Shown piece after piece: positions 26,243-35,083 of a stretch of 64,000 bases of DNA (positions are counted from its first letter, which is position 1; every line of letters begins with the position of its first letter). The DNA comes from Saccharicrinis sp050589685 (GTDB lineage: Bacteria; Bacteroidota; Bacteroidia; Bacteroidales; Marinilabiliaceae), in assembly GCF_050589685.1 (NCBI RefSeq), contig NZ_JBNGOS010000010.1:62001-126000 (forward strand). The letters run 5' to 3'. The notes beneath the pieces are model-generated. The model searched no databases and was not told the origin of the DNA. It saw only the letters and a program-made list of their open reading frames with translations. The position numbers were made by a program, and so were the translations under genes.

Positions 26243-27404
26243 ATGTCCGGGAACCTGCACATACTGTCGGAAGACTTGATTTTTTCCATAATCAACCATA
26301 TCTCGGAAATGGTGGTAGGTGTGGAAAAGATAACCGGAATATACACACATCCCGAAACAGAAGACGTACGCGGTATTACTTTACAATACCGGAACAACCG
26401 GTTGCAGGAGCATGAACTGAACTTTTCAGGTATAGAAGACCAACTTCACGGCCTCAGACACGAAAACAATAAATACAGGTGGATAGATAATTCCCAGGTA
26501 CCATTTGACACGCATTACGAGGCGAAATCGCAGTTGAACATATTTGATGAGTTGAACCACCTGATATTACTCGTTACAATTCCGGGAGCTATAAGACAAG
26601 AAAAAGATATATTGTTGATTTACTTCAAAGACGATATCAATGCCTTTGGTGTGCAACACCAAAAATCATCTTTGAGCACGGACAACAAATCCATCATCGG
26701 GCATTTACTTTCCGGATCGGTTCATTCATATTGCAAGCTTTTTTGGCAGGAAAAAGAAAAGTTTAACCTTTTTACCCAAAAAACAAGCAGGATATTAGAA
26801 CAACAACGTTCTGTGAATAAAGGTGATGCGAGAAAAGAAGAGCTAGAAGCCATCATTTTCTCCTGGGGCTGACCAATACCTGCTCAATTGTAGCAATTCT
26901 GATGGCCTTAATTATGTTTACTCAAGAGAAGCCATTAATAAGATAAAAGAATTTAAAGGAGAATTCTCATCATTACAAAAAGCAATAAAAGAAGCCATCG
27001 AATATACAAAATTGATAGTTACAGGAGTAAACAAGAAGGTGCAAGCTGAATATATTGAATATGTTACAGATGTGAATTACACCATAAACAAAGGTGGTTT
27101 ACATGAGACAACACATCTTTCGTTACGATTGCAACGTGTATATGAATTTTTGGACCGACTAGAAACGGCCGGTCTCAAGGTGGATCGCATGGAACTTAAC
27201 CTTACAGGGACAAATATAGGTAACGCCATGGAAGATAAACCGATAACAGCAGCGGCTATATCGGACTATGTTGGCAAAAACAAGGAACGTATCAACCTCC
27301 TCTTTGAGAAATACCCCAACAAATGGGGCTTTATCAGAAATAATTTTAAGTCCATTATCAACGTGACCTCTCGCACTAACAATCAATCCAGGAGTTGGAT
27401 GTAA
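26243..27404 (+). pseudogene. Gene of unknown function split by a one-base frameshift
   Basis: The first frame runs from ATG 26243 to TGA 26872 (209 residues), and the second is open from about 26862 to 27404. Removing one G from the GGGG at about 26865-26868 joins them: IIFSW is followed by ADQYLLNCSNSDGLNYVYS with no break, giving about 386 residues. The part up to the shift looks like an N-terminal input domain with a coiled segment (FTQKTSRILEQQRS). The part after it is helical and ends in a winged-helix-like stretch (LTGTNIGNAMEDKPITAAAISDYV, then NLLFEKYPNKWGFIRNNF). I do not know the family. It may be a true pseudogene, a phase-variable gene or a sequencing error. Confidence 0.75.
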
Positions 27405-27598
27405 AAAGGTGTCCTTAGGCAACCATAGTAATATGATAAAATTGATTGTTCGGTGAGCGATTCATGGACTGCTTGCAGAAATGAGCAGCCAAGACTGTTG
27501 GTCATCTATCACTGTATTAAACAAGGCGTTTATCTGCAAAACAATAACTCAGGTTATAACATTACACAACAATCATCAAGTGGACACTTGAGATTGGA

Positions 27599-27610
27599 TT
27601 ACATATGTAA
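27599..27610. promoter_or_regulatory. Palindrome TTACATATGTAA, copy 1
   Basis: Perfect 12-bp palindrome in the gap between the frameshifted gene and the pyrD stop. One of four identical copies between 27.6 and 30.5 kb. Confidence 0.7.
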
Positions 27611-27674
27611 CAACCCATCATATTATCCGGTTATTGCAATCCCAAAGCGAATCCGGGAATAATTTATTTTGATT

Positions 27675-28706
27675 TTATTGGTTTAGTAAAGATCTATTGA
27701 TTCTTTTGATGAGTCCAGGACCTTCATATATAAAACCAGTATAAATCTGTATTAAATCAGCACCTGCCTCAATTTTTCTTTTGGCATCTTCCTCACTGTG
27801 AATTCCGCCCACGCCTATGATAGCAAATGACTTAGCGGAGCGTTCAGCCAGGTATTTAATCACATGATTACTTCTGTCGGCAATTGGCCTACCGCTCAAT
27901 CCCCCGTTTCCAATATTGTTTAACATCTGGCTAGGGGTAGTTAAATTGGTTCTGTTTACGGATGTATTACTAGCTATTACACCATCGATTTTTGTTTCCT
28001 GAACCACCTCAATTATTTCATCAAGTTGATTATTATTGAGATCTGGGGAAATTTTTAAAACAATTGGTTTACGTTTTGTACTTTGTAGGCTATCATTTTG
28101 CAATGTATTTAATAATTCTATCAAATATGATTTATCCTGTAATTTAGCAGTAACCCCAACATTGGGGCAGCTAACGTTTACAACAAAATAATCTACATAA
28201 TCATGTAACTCCCTAAAACATGTAAGATAATCGCTGGTGATTTGTTGTTCCGGAATACCCGTATTTTTGCCGATGTTGCCTCCAATTACAACTTTTCCTT
28301 TATTTTTCTTTAATTGCTCAACCGCTTTTTGAACACCATCATTATTAAATCCCATCCTATTTATAATGGCTTCATCTTCAATCAATCTAAATAAACGTTT
28401 TTTAGGGTTTCCATCTTGAGCGTTGGGAGTAACTGTTCCAATTTCTATAAAACCAAAGCCCAAATCTGCAAGTTCGTTATATACTTCGGCGTTTTTATCT
28501 AAACCGGCAGCTAAACCAACAGGGTTTTTAAATTTTAATCCCATGACCACCTTCTCCAGCCTTTTATCCTCTAATCGATATAATCTTCTAATTAGGAAAC
28601 CTATACCTGGCAAATTAAAGGTTACTTTTATTGTAGCTACTATAAAGTGATGTACCTTTTCTGGGTCGAATTTGAAAAAAATGGGTCGGATAAGATATTT
28701 GTACAT
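27675..28706 (-). CDS. pyrD: Dihydroorotate dehydrogenase (quinone), class 2
   Basis: 343 residues with an N-terminal helical membrane-association segment (PEKVHHFIVATIKVTFNLPGI), the mark of class 2 enzymes that pass electrons to menaquinone. The FMN-binding and catalytic motifs are visible: NPVGLAAGLDKNAEVYNEL, VNVSCPNVG with the catalytic Ser of class 2, and GVGGIHSEEDAKRKIEAGADLIQIYTGFIYEG. It oxidises dihydroorotate to orotate in pyrimidine synthesis at the inner membrane face. It has its own -33/-7 promoter, and one TTACATATGTAA palindrome lies about 165 bp upstream of that promoter. Confidence 0.97.
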   Translation of the reverse strand: MYKYLIRPIFFKFDPEKVHHFIVATIKVTFNLPGIGFLIRRLYRLEDKRLEKVVMGLKFKNPVGLAAGLDKNAEVYNELADLGFGFIEIGTVTPNAQDGNPKKRLFRLIEDEAIINRMGFNNDGVQKAVEQLKKNKGKVVIGGNIGKNTGIPEQQITSDYLTCFRELHDYVDYFVVNVSCPNVGVTAKLQDKSYLIELLNTLQNDSLQSTKRKPIVLKISPDLNNNQLDEIIEVVQETKIDGVIASNTSVNRTNLTTPSQMLNNIGNGGLSGRPIADRSNHVIKYLAERSAKSFAIIGVGGIHSEEDAKRKIEAGADLIQIYTGFIYEGPGLIKRINRSLLNQ

Positions 28707-28729
28707 TGCTCAATTATTTAAAAATCGCA

Positions 28730-28760
28730 CAAAGGTAAGTAATTACGGATGATATCCAAA
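28730..28760 (-). promoter_or_regulatory. pyrD promoter
   Basis: On the minus strand, TTTGG (28760-28756) lies 19 bp before TACCTTTG (28737-28730), a perfect TAnnTTTG with the right -33 spacing. The ATG is 23 bp further on. Confidence 0.7.
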
Positions 28761-28901
28761 GAAGGTCTTTTATTGTAACCAATATCGAATGGTACCCAAA
28801 AACCACCGGAAGATTTCTCAGGTATTTTTAATGAAACATCAATTTTTTAATCGGACTGTTTAAACCATTTTTAATGTAAAACATTGCACTAATTGTAAGT
28901 G

Positions 28902-28913
28902 TTACATATGTAA
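28902..28913. promoter_or_regulatory. Palindrome TTACATATGTAA, copy 2
   Basis: Perfect palindrome between the XRE gene's 3' end and the pyrD promoter. Confidence 0.75.
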
Positions 28914-29028
28914 ACTCACCCATCCTTTAGCGGGACACCCGGGGGTACCGGCATAAGGAAGCCCTTTATTTAAGGTTTTACGGCCTATTGGAGTTTCAAA
29001 AATTAAAAAAGTAATCCATACGTTCCGG

Positions 29029-29514
29029 TCACTCACCTTTATTAGGCCTGTAGGTATCGAAAGTTCCATCGTTATAAAAAAACACGATATGATCCAGTTG
29101 TTTGCGTGAATTTAATGGAGAAATTACCTTAGGCTCCTTTTGCGATAGATATGGTGCCCTTTCTTCGGGTTCTTTGGCCTGTTCTGTATTATTATTTTTT
29201 TGTTGCTTAATCGGCTTTATTTCTTCTTTCGTCACTTCCTTCTCAGGCTTTTTCTCCTCGAATAAGGTAGGATCGGGAACCGGTATGGAATTATTGTTCG
29301 TGCTGTTCCTGTACATCGCGCCCTGTCCCAGCAGCAGCCAATCTGGATTAATATGGGGGAATTTAACCAACACTTTCTGCAAAAACTCCAGGCTAGGATT
29401 GTTTCTTCCCGATAAAAGATGGGATATGCTGGATCTGTTTACGCCCACAATGTCGGCAAACTTGGACGATGCGAGCTTTTCTGTAGCCAATAATGTCTGT
29501 AGTCTTTGTTTCAT
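29029..29514 (-). CDS. XRE-family helix-turn-helix regulator
   Basis: 161 residues. The N-terminal 60 form a Cro/C1-type HTH: LASSKFADIVGVNRSSISHLLSGRNNPSLEFLQKVLVKFP, then NPDWLLLGQGAMY, the 'PDWLL.G.G.M' ending typical of Bacteroidota XRE proteins. A polar, Lys/Glu-rich linker (about 75-135) leads to a short conserved-looking C-terminal piece, DHIVFFYNDGTFDTYRP. It should bind DNA as a dimer. Four TTACATATGTAA palindromes lie around it, and a variant, TTACAAATGTAT, overlaps its own -7 box, so autoregulation is likely. No partner toxin gene is adjacent. Confidence 0.9.
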   Translation of the reverse strand: MKQRLQTLLATEKLASSKFADIVGVNRSSISHLLSGRNNPSLEFLQKVLVKFPHINPDWLLLGQGAMYRNSTNNNSIPVPDPTLFEEKKPEKEVTKEEIKPIKQQKNNNTEQAKEPEERAPYLSQKEPKVISPLNSRKQLDHIVFFYNDGTFDTYRPNKGE

Positions 29515-29657
29515 ATGTGTATTTTTCTTTCAACGGTCATTACCTGTCCCGACATTCGTTGCCAGCACCGAACTCCCGAGAATATTTAATTCCTGATTCA
29601 AGTTTGGGACTGGCTTTTGCCAAATGTGCGATACGTTAGATTGAAAACCTGTGTGTG

Positions 29658-29669
29658 TTACAAATGTAT
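29658..29669 (-). promoter_or_regulatory. Candidate XRE promoter overlapped by a variant operator
   Basis: TTACAAATGTAT matches the palindrome at 10 of 12 positions. Within it, the minus strand reads TACATTTG (29668-29661), a perfect -7 box about 147 bp before the ATG. Confidence 0.45.
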
Positions 29670-29770
29670 ATGTGACCATTGTAAACATTAATTGCAATAT
29701 TTAATTTAAAGCAGGTGCGTACATGTGTAAATATCAATCTCCAATAATCTCTATACAAATGTAACAACAA

Positions 29771-29785
29771 TTTACAAATTGTAAA
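29771..29785. promoter_or_regulatory. Dyad TTTACAAATTGTAAA
   Basis: Seven-base arms around one A, with the same TTAC/GTAA ends as the palindromes but wider spacing. It lies next to a second minus-strand -7 box (29756-29763). Confidence 0.4.
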
Positions 29786-30408
29786 ATTAATATGTGCATA
29801 AAAATTCTATTACACCTATGATATTAGTCGTGTACAAATACTTCTATACCTAAACTTCAGACTATCTATATGTTTCATTAATAATATATTAAACTAAAGC
29901 TTTAAACGAATACCATAAATAGCACAATAAAAGATACATAACATTTAGTTTTACCAAAATTAACCAGTTATTAAAAGCATTTTTAAAGCTTCTGCTTATA
30001 CTGGCTTTTCCTATCTATTGCACTGATTATTATGCAATAAAGTACGTTTTTTGTGTTCTGTAAACCATATGTTTAATTAAACCTCATATACGAATGGTAT
30101 ACAGGGTATTATATGTTTTACGAGCGATCAAATACACATTTATAACGGACTTTATCCATCTGTTGCCTATATTTATTAATGTATAAATTTGTATAAACAT
30201 TATATATGACTGTAATACAGTATATTATGTATATTGTATAAAAATACTAAAGCATAAAGTCAGCTTATTGGGACAGTAAATTTTAAGGTTGCATAATTGT
30301 TTACAATAACACATCCCTCCCCTTTTTGAATAGTCGCTTAAATATATGAAAGGTTATTTGATGTAACTCAGGAAACGATCACATCGATGATTTTCGTAAA
30401 AGTATAGA

Positions 30409-30420
30409 TTACATATGTAA
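30409..30420. promoter_or_regulatory. Palindrome TTACATATGTAA, copy 3
   Basis: Perfect palindrome, 55 bp from copy 4, in the long gene-free region. Confidence 0.7.
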
Positions 30421-30462
30421 CTTTTCGATACAACATATTTAATATTCCTGAATTCATTGAAT

Positions 30463-30476
30463 GTTACATATGTAAC
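30463..30476. promoter_or_regulatory. Palindrome GTTACATATGTAAC, copy 4
   Basis: Longest version, perfect over 14 bp. Confidence 0.75.
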
Positions 30477-30785
30477 TATATTCTGGAATTCTGAATCATT
30501 AAGACAAAGCTAGTTGTTCAGGTAGTAACGTATTCTGTTACCTGTTCTTTCTCTTGGCTACTAATGTCTTTGTCTGTGACAAGTTACAGTCTTAAATAGT
30601 ATACTTTTGTAAAGACTTTATTATTATCTGTCGAAATTATACTTATTCTCCATATATTATACATAATGTCATACAGCATTTGACTTAATGCTTAAGTTCT
30701 ATATTATGAACCTGTGACAAACAGATCATTTTACAAAAGACTCTCACCGTATTCGTTATGTTAAGTTTATTTTAGAACAAGAAGC

Positions 30786-30817
30786 AAAAAAAAGGCCTTG
30801 TGATAAACAAGACCTTT
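30786..30817 (-). terminator. Terminator of the E2-E1-flavodoxin operon
   Basis: AAAGGCCTTGT (30791-30801) pairs with ACAAGACCTTT (30807-30817) with one mismatch. On the minus strand the stem ends in a run of eight T. Confidence 0.85.
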
Positions 30818-30839
30818 CAACTAGATTTTAGCAATATTA

Positions 30840-31346
30840 TTACTTGAACTCTTTTTTGAGTACTTCCGCCCATTTTTCTATTCTTTCATCAGAAAGTGCT
30901 GCCTGGTTTTCAATATCCAATGCCAGTCCCACAAACTGGTCCCCGCGTTGAGCCCTTGAACTTTCGAACTCGTATCCTTCGGTCGATGTAAAACCAACCA
31001 CCTTTCCTCCTCTTGCTTCGAGAAAGTCGGCCATGATACCAATTCCATCCACAAAATTTTCAGGATAGCCTTTTTGATCTCCGCCTCCAAAAAGGGCAAA
31101 TGTTTTTCCTTCCAACGAATCATCCTCTACCGAAGGTAAAAACTCGTCCCAATAATTAGGCAGCTCTCCGTCGAACCACGTTGGTACGGCCAATATGTAA
31201 TTTGAGAAGCCCATAAACTGTTTCTGTGTAGCTTCTTCCACATTAACTTCTTCAATATTATTTTCACCCAAAGCTTTACTCATTTTTTGAGCCTGCTGTC
31301 TGGTTTTAACTGAATTAAAACTGTAAAATAATCCTATTTTCTTCAT
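30840..31346 (-). CDS. Flavodoxin with an altered FMN phosphate loop
   Basis: 168 residues, long-chain flavodoxin size. The body is clear: NYILAVPTWFDGELPNYWDEFLP (60s-loop Trp), TFALFGGGDQKGYPENFVDGIGI (90s loop), GKVVGFTSTEGYEFESSRAQRGDQFVGLALDIENQ. The phosphate loop, normally T/S-x-T-G-x-T, reads SFNSVKT and lacks the Gly. Flavodoxins carry one or two electrons on FMN, often replacing ferredoxin under iron limitation. It is the last gene of the E2-E1 operon (15 bp after E1), an uncommon partner that may couple to the lipoamide side or just share regulation. Confidence 0.9.
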   Translation of the reverse strand: MKKIGLFYSFNSVKTRQQAQKMSKALGENNIEEVNVEEATQKQFMGFSNYILAVPTWFDGELPNYWDEFLPSVEDDSLEGKTFALFGGGDQKGYPENFVDGIGIMADFLEARGGKVVGFTSTEGYEFESSRAQRGDQFVGLALDIENQAALSDERIEKWAEVLKKEFK

Positions 31347-31361
31347 AAGTAGTCTGTTTGA

Positions 31362-33410
31362 TTAATAAGCCAATAATTCTGCCGCTGCATCCTTTATTTT
31401 CTGGGTGTTAGGCAAGGTTGCCGCCTCTAAGGTTCTGTTAAATCCGACTGGCGTAAATGTGGAACCCACTCGTTTGATGGGTGCGTCCAGGTACTGAAAG
31501 CCTATTTCGGCTATTGTTGCGACTACCTCTCCGCCAAAACCACTAAAAACCTTATCCTCATGCACAACAAGCAATTTAGATGTTTTTTTGACAGATTCCA
31601 ATATCGTTTCCTTGTCCAACGGAATTAAGGATCTCAGGTCGATCACCTCTATGTTGCCCTTACCTTCCTCATTCAGTGCATCGGCTGCTTCCACACACAT
31701 ATGCGTTGTGTTTCCGTAGGTAATAATGGTCAAATCTGCTCCCTCTCGTCTGATACGGGCTTTTCCATACGGGACCTCAAATTCATCGGGAATAGGTGTT
31801 GCGGCCTTAGGAGAATTGTATAAGGCCTTGGGTTCCAAAAACAAGGTCATCCCTTCGGAACGCATGGCTGTGCGTAACAGGCCAGCTGCATCATCCGCAT
31901 ATGAAGGATATACCACCCGTACGCCGGGGAACGTGGTTAAGGCGCCTTCAATATTTTGGGAGTGATAAAGACCTCCACCGATATATCCCCCAGAAGCCAG
32001 CCTTACCGTAATATTTGGAGAATACTGCCCCTTTGTCCGCCAGTACTCATGGGTAGTTTCAACAAACTGTTCCATGGCCGGCCAAAAATAGTCAGCGAAT
32101 TCGGCCCCTTCCACAACTATGCGGATTTTCTTGTTAAAACGGGACATACCGTTGGCCGTTCCCATAATATAATCCTCAGCTATTGGTGCATTGAAAACAC
32201 GTTGATGGCCAAACTCTTGTTGCATCCCCTTAGAAACGTTAAAGATACCTCCTTTGTCCTTGTTGGCCATATCCTGGCCCCAGATATAGGTATCCGGGTT
32301 TTTCCTGAACTCTTCTTTCAGTGTCCCGTTTAACGCTTCAATCAGTTTTTTGGGTTCTCCTTGTTCGTTATGTAAACCATCGGGATATTTTTTCGGAACA
32401 TAAGCCGGTGCAAACACAAAGTCATGGATGCTTTCCGGTGTCGGATGCGGAGCGGCGAGACCGGCTTTATGGGCGGCTTTCACCTCGGCCTTTACTTTTT
32501 CGTCAATCTCGTTCAGCTCTTCTTCGGTCGCACGTTCGTAACGGGTCAGCAATCTTCTGAACTTCGCAATCGGGTCGTATTCCTGTACGTAGTTTAATTC
32601 TGCTTTATCACGGTATAATTCGTGCCTGTCGGAATTCGAATGCGAATGAATACGAACACAGTTGGCATGCACGATGACCGGTTTTTGTTCTTCCTCGGCC
32701 CATTTTACGGCCTCTGCCATGGTGTTCATGGAATCGAATACATCTTTTCCGTTGCAATATAATATCCTAAGGTGCTTTAGCCCCTCAAAATTCTTGGCGA
32801 CTTTTCGGTTTGCGGTTTGATCTTTCTTGGGCACCGAGATACCATACCCATTGTCCTGGAACACAAAGACTACCGGCAACTGCTCATTGGAAGCTCCGTT
32901 TATGGCCTCATACACATACCCCTCCGACACAGAAGATTCTCCTTGTGAACTGATAGCTACCCCCTTTGACTTATAGGTCTTGATGGCCCTGGCTATTCCC
33001 GTTGCATGCAAGGTATGGTTGCCGGTACATGAGGACACGTTATGAATGTTCCATTCAGGTTTGGCAAAGTGGTTAGACATATGGCGGCCACCACCGGCAA
33101 CATCCGCGTCTTTGGATATACCGTTGTAAATGATTTCCTCCGCCGTCATTCCTGCTGAAACACAAGTCTGTAAATCTCTGTAATACGGAAAAAGGTGGTC
33201 CTTGCTCCTATCAAAATTCTGCCCGATAGCCAATTGTATTGCGTCGTGCCCTGCGGCGGGTGCATGGTACGACCAACCTATGGCTTGTTTCAAATAGTTG
33301 GGAGCGCGTTCGTCGAGACTCCTACCTAGCTTCAATAGGTAGTACCATTTTAAAAGCGTATCCTTTTCTGCGGTTTTTATCTTATATGTTTCTGTTACTT
33401 CTGATTTCAT
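31362..33410 (-). CDS. 2-oxoacid dehydrogenase E1, alpha and beta subunits fused
   Basis: 682 residues. The N-terminal half is E1 alpha: GHDAIQLAIGQ, RHMSNHFAKPEWN, and the thiamine-diphosphate motif SSQGESSVSEGYVYEAIN ending in QDNGYGIS. The C-terminal half is E1 beta, starting near LIEALNGTLKEEFRKNPDTYIWGQD with FNAPIAEDYIMGTANGMS and FLEPKALYN. The sequence resembles branched-chain 2-oxoacid dehydrogenase E1 more than pyruvate dehydrogenase. It decarboxylates a 2-oxoacid and acylates the E2 lipoyl arm in the cytoplasm. It is 35 bp after E2 and 15 bp before flavodoxin, so it is one operon; an E3 gene is absent and must be elsewhere. Confidence 0.95.
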   Translation of the reverse strand: MKSEVTETYKIKTAEKDTLLKWYYLLKLGRSLDERAPNYLKQAIGWSYHAPAAGHDAIQLAIGQNFDRSKDHLFPYYRDLQTCVSAGMTAEEIIYNGISKDADVAGGGRHMSNHFAKPEWNIHNVSSCTGNHTLHATGIARAIKTYKSKGVAISSQGESSVSEGYVYEAINGASNEQLPVVFVFQDNGYGISVPKKDQTANRKVAKNFEGLKHLRILYCNGKDVFDSMNTMAEAVKWAEEEQKPVIVHANCVRIHSHSNSDRHELYRDKAELNYVQEYDPIAKFRRLLTRYERATEEELNEIDEKVKAEVKAAHKAGLAAPHPTPESIHDFVFAPAYVPKKYPDGLHNEQGEPKKLIEALNGTLKEEFRKNPDTYIWGQDMANKDKGGIFNVSKGMQQEFGHQRVFNAPIAEDYIMGTANGMSRFNKKIRIVVEGAEFADYFWPAMEQFVETTHEYWRTKGQYSPNITVRLASGGYIGGGLYHSQNIEGALTTFPGVRVVYPSYADDAAGLLRTAMRSEGMTLFLEPKALYNSPKAATPIPDEFEVPYGKARIRREGADLTIITYGNTTHMCVEAADALNEEGKGNIEVIDLRSLIPLDKETILESVKKTSKLLVVHEDKVFSGFGGEVVATIAEIGFQYLDAPIKRVGSTFTPVGFNRTLEAATLPNTQKIKDAAAELLAY

Positions 33411-33445
33411 ACTGATTTAGTTTTTGTTATACGTCTGTCCAGGTT

Positions 33446-35083
33446 TTAAATTGCTCTATTGATATCAAATTGTTCCAGGTAATCACCAATCCTACGAAGG
33501 AAGTTCCCTCCCAGAGCTCCATCCACTATGCGGTGGTCGTAGGAAAGGGACAAGAACATCTTGTGTCGGATACCGATCATATCACCCGTTGGAGTTTCAA
33601 TGACGGCAGGTTTCTTTTCGATTGAGCCTACTGCCAGGATAGCCACCTGAGGTTGGTTTATTATTGGGGTACCTATGATATTTTTGAAAGAGCCAAAGTT
33701 GGTTATGGTGAATGTTCCTCCCTGAATATCGTCAGGGGAAAGTTTGTTGTCCCGGGCCAGGCCTGCCAACCGGTTTACGTCAGAGGTCAGTCCGGCCAGG
33801 TTTTTATGGTCGGCCTGCTTGATTACCGGAACGATCAAGTTGCCACTAGGGAGTGCGACCGCCATTCCGATATTCACGTTTTTGCGGTAAATAATGTTAT
33901 GTCCGTCCACTGATGCATTCACTCCAGGGAAGTCGCGAAGTGCCCGTGCAGTTGCCTCAAAGAATATGGGTGTGAATGTAATCTTCTCACCATATTTCTC
34001 CTGATAGGCAGCCTTGTTTTTGTTGCGCCACAATACAATATTCGTCATGTCCACTTCCACAACAGCAGTAACATGAGGCGAAACCTGTTTTGACATGACC
34101 ATATGATCGGCGATCATCTTCCGCATGCGGTCCATTTCAACAATCTCATCTTCGGCATTGACCGAAACAGGGGGACTTTGAACAGGAGCCTTAGCTTTAG
34201 GTGCGGAAGCGGAAGGCGACGGTTTACTTGCTGCCTGAGCAGGAGTACTCGCTCCTCTGGTTTTAATATAGTTTAATATATCTGCTTTGGTAACCCGGTT
34301 GTTTTGCCCAGTACCTTTCATCGAATCAAGTTCTTGTACAGATACCCCTTCTTCTTTGGCAATACTTTTAACAAGCGGGGAATAAAACTTATCCGATACA
34401 CTAAAGTCATGTTCGCCAGATACTTGCGACGCAGCCACAACGCTTTTCTCTATTTCTTTCGCCTCTTTGGGTTCAGACGAGGAACTGTTTGCGGCTCCTT
34501 CAGATCCTTCTAACGCTATAATTGCCACTGCTTTTCCAACCGGAACCAATGCATCGGTTTCGAACAAGATTTCATGGACGGTTCCGGCTACGGGAGAAGG
34601 TATCTCGGAATCCACTTTGTCCGTGGCTATTTCCAACAGCACATCATCCTCTTCTATTTTGTCGCCCACGGACACGAACCATTTTGTGATGGTTGCTTCC
34701 TCGACGCTCTCGCCCATTTTGGGCATAAGGATTTCGAATGTTGACATTGATGACGCAGGTGCACTTGAAGGTTGTTCTTTTACTTCCTCTACAGCCTTCA
34801 CTTCAACCGTCTCCGATTTTGCTTCACCTGCGGATTCCGTGCCCTCCAGTTCGATAATGGCTACGGCTTTGCCCACAGGTACCAGCGCATCTGTTTCGTA
34901 AAATAATTCTTTTACAATCCCGGACACCGGGGATGGTATCTCGGAATCTACTTTGTCCGTGGCTATTTCCAACAGCACATCATCTTCCTCTATTTTATCT
35001 CCAACCGACACGAACCACTTTGTAATTGTTGCTTCCTCAACGCTCTCGCCCATCTTGGGCATAAGAATTTCAAATGTTGACAT
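33446..35083 (-). CDS. 2-oxoacid dehydrogenase E2 with two near-identical lipoyl domains
   Basis: 545 residues. Lipoyl domains span about 1-80 and 113-192, both opening with MSTFEILMPKMGES and carrying DKV lysines at K44 and K156. The first 53 residues of the two copies are identical. After an Ala/Pro/Ser-rich linker comes the E1/E3-binding domain (FYSPLVKSIAKEEGVSVQEL, then RVTKADILNYI). A second Pro/Ala linker leads to the acyltransferase core with SYDHRIVDGALGG holding the catalytic His and Asp. It transfers the acyl group from lipoamide to CoA. The gene is first in the operon with E1 and flavodoxin. Confidence 0.96.
   Translation of the reverse strand: MSTFEILMPKMGESVEEATITKWFVSVGDKIEEDDVLLEIATDKVDSEIPSPVSGIVKELFYETDALVPVGKAVAIIELEGTESAGEAKSETVEVKAVEEVKEQPSSAPASSMSTFEILMPKMGESVEEATITKWFVSVGDKIEEDDVLLEIATDKVDSEIPSPVAGTVHEILFETDALVPVGKAVAIIALEGSEGAANSSSSEPKEAKEIEKSVVAASQVSGEHDFSVSDKFYSPLVKSIAKEEGVSVQELDSMKGTGQNNRVTKADILNYIKTRGASTPAQAASKPSPSASAPKAKAPVQSPPVSVNAEDEIVEMDRMRKMIADHMVMSKQVSPHVTAVVEVDMTNIVLWRNKNKAAYQEKYGEKITFTPIFFEATARALRDFPGVNASVDGHNIIYRKNVNIGMAVALPSGNLIVPVIKQADHKNLAGLTSDVNRLAGLARDNKLSPDDIQGGTFTITNFGSFKNIIGTPIINQPQVAILAVGSIEKKPAVIETPTGDMIGIRHKMFLSLSYDHRIVDGALGGNFLRRIGDYLEQFDINRAI

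Larger units (their letters stand above)
28707..29028. other. Gap between the XRE gene and pyrD
   Basis: 322 bp without a gene. It holds the pyrD promoter at its pyrD end and one TTACATATGTAA palindrome (28902-28913). I see no hairpin with a T-run. Confidence 0.5.
29515..30839. other. 1.3-kb gene-free AT-rich region upstream of the XRE gene
   Basis: No reading frame of convincing length or composition on either strand. It holds TTAC...GTAA dyads: a variant at 29658-29669, TTTACAAATTGTAAA at 29771-29785, and perfect palindromes at 30409 and 30464. Minus-strand -7 boxes TACATTTG occur at 29661-29668 and 29756-29763. It is far longer than other gaps in the window; a small RNA is possible but unsupported. 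Confidence 0.5.

Noticed and set aside
27453..27662. 69-residue plus-strand frame between the split gene and pyrD
   Set aside because: No family resemblance, no promoter, and it contains the TTACATATGTAA palindrome. Random open frame in AT-rich spacer.
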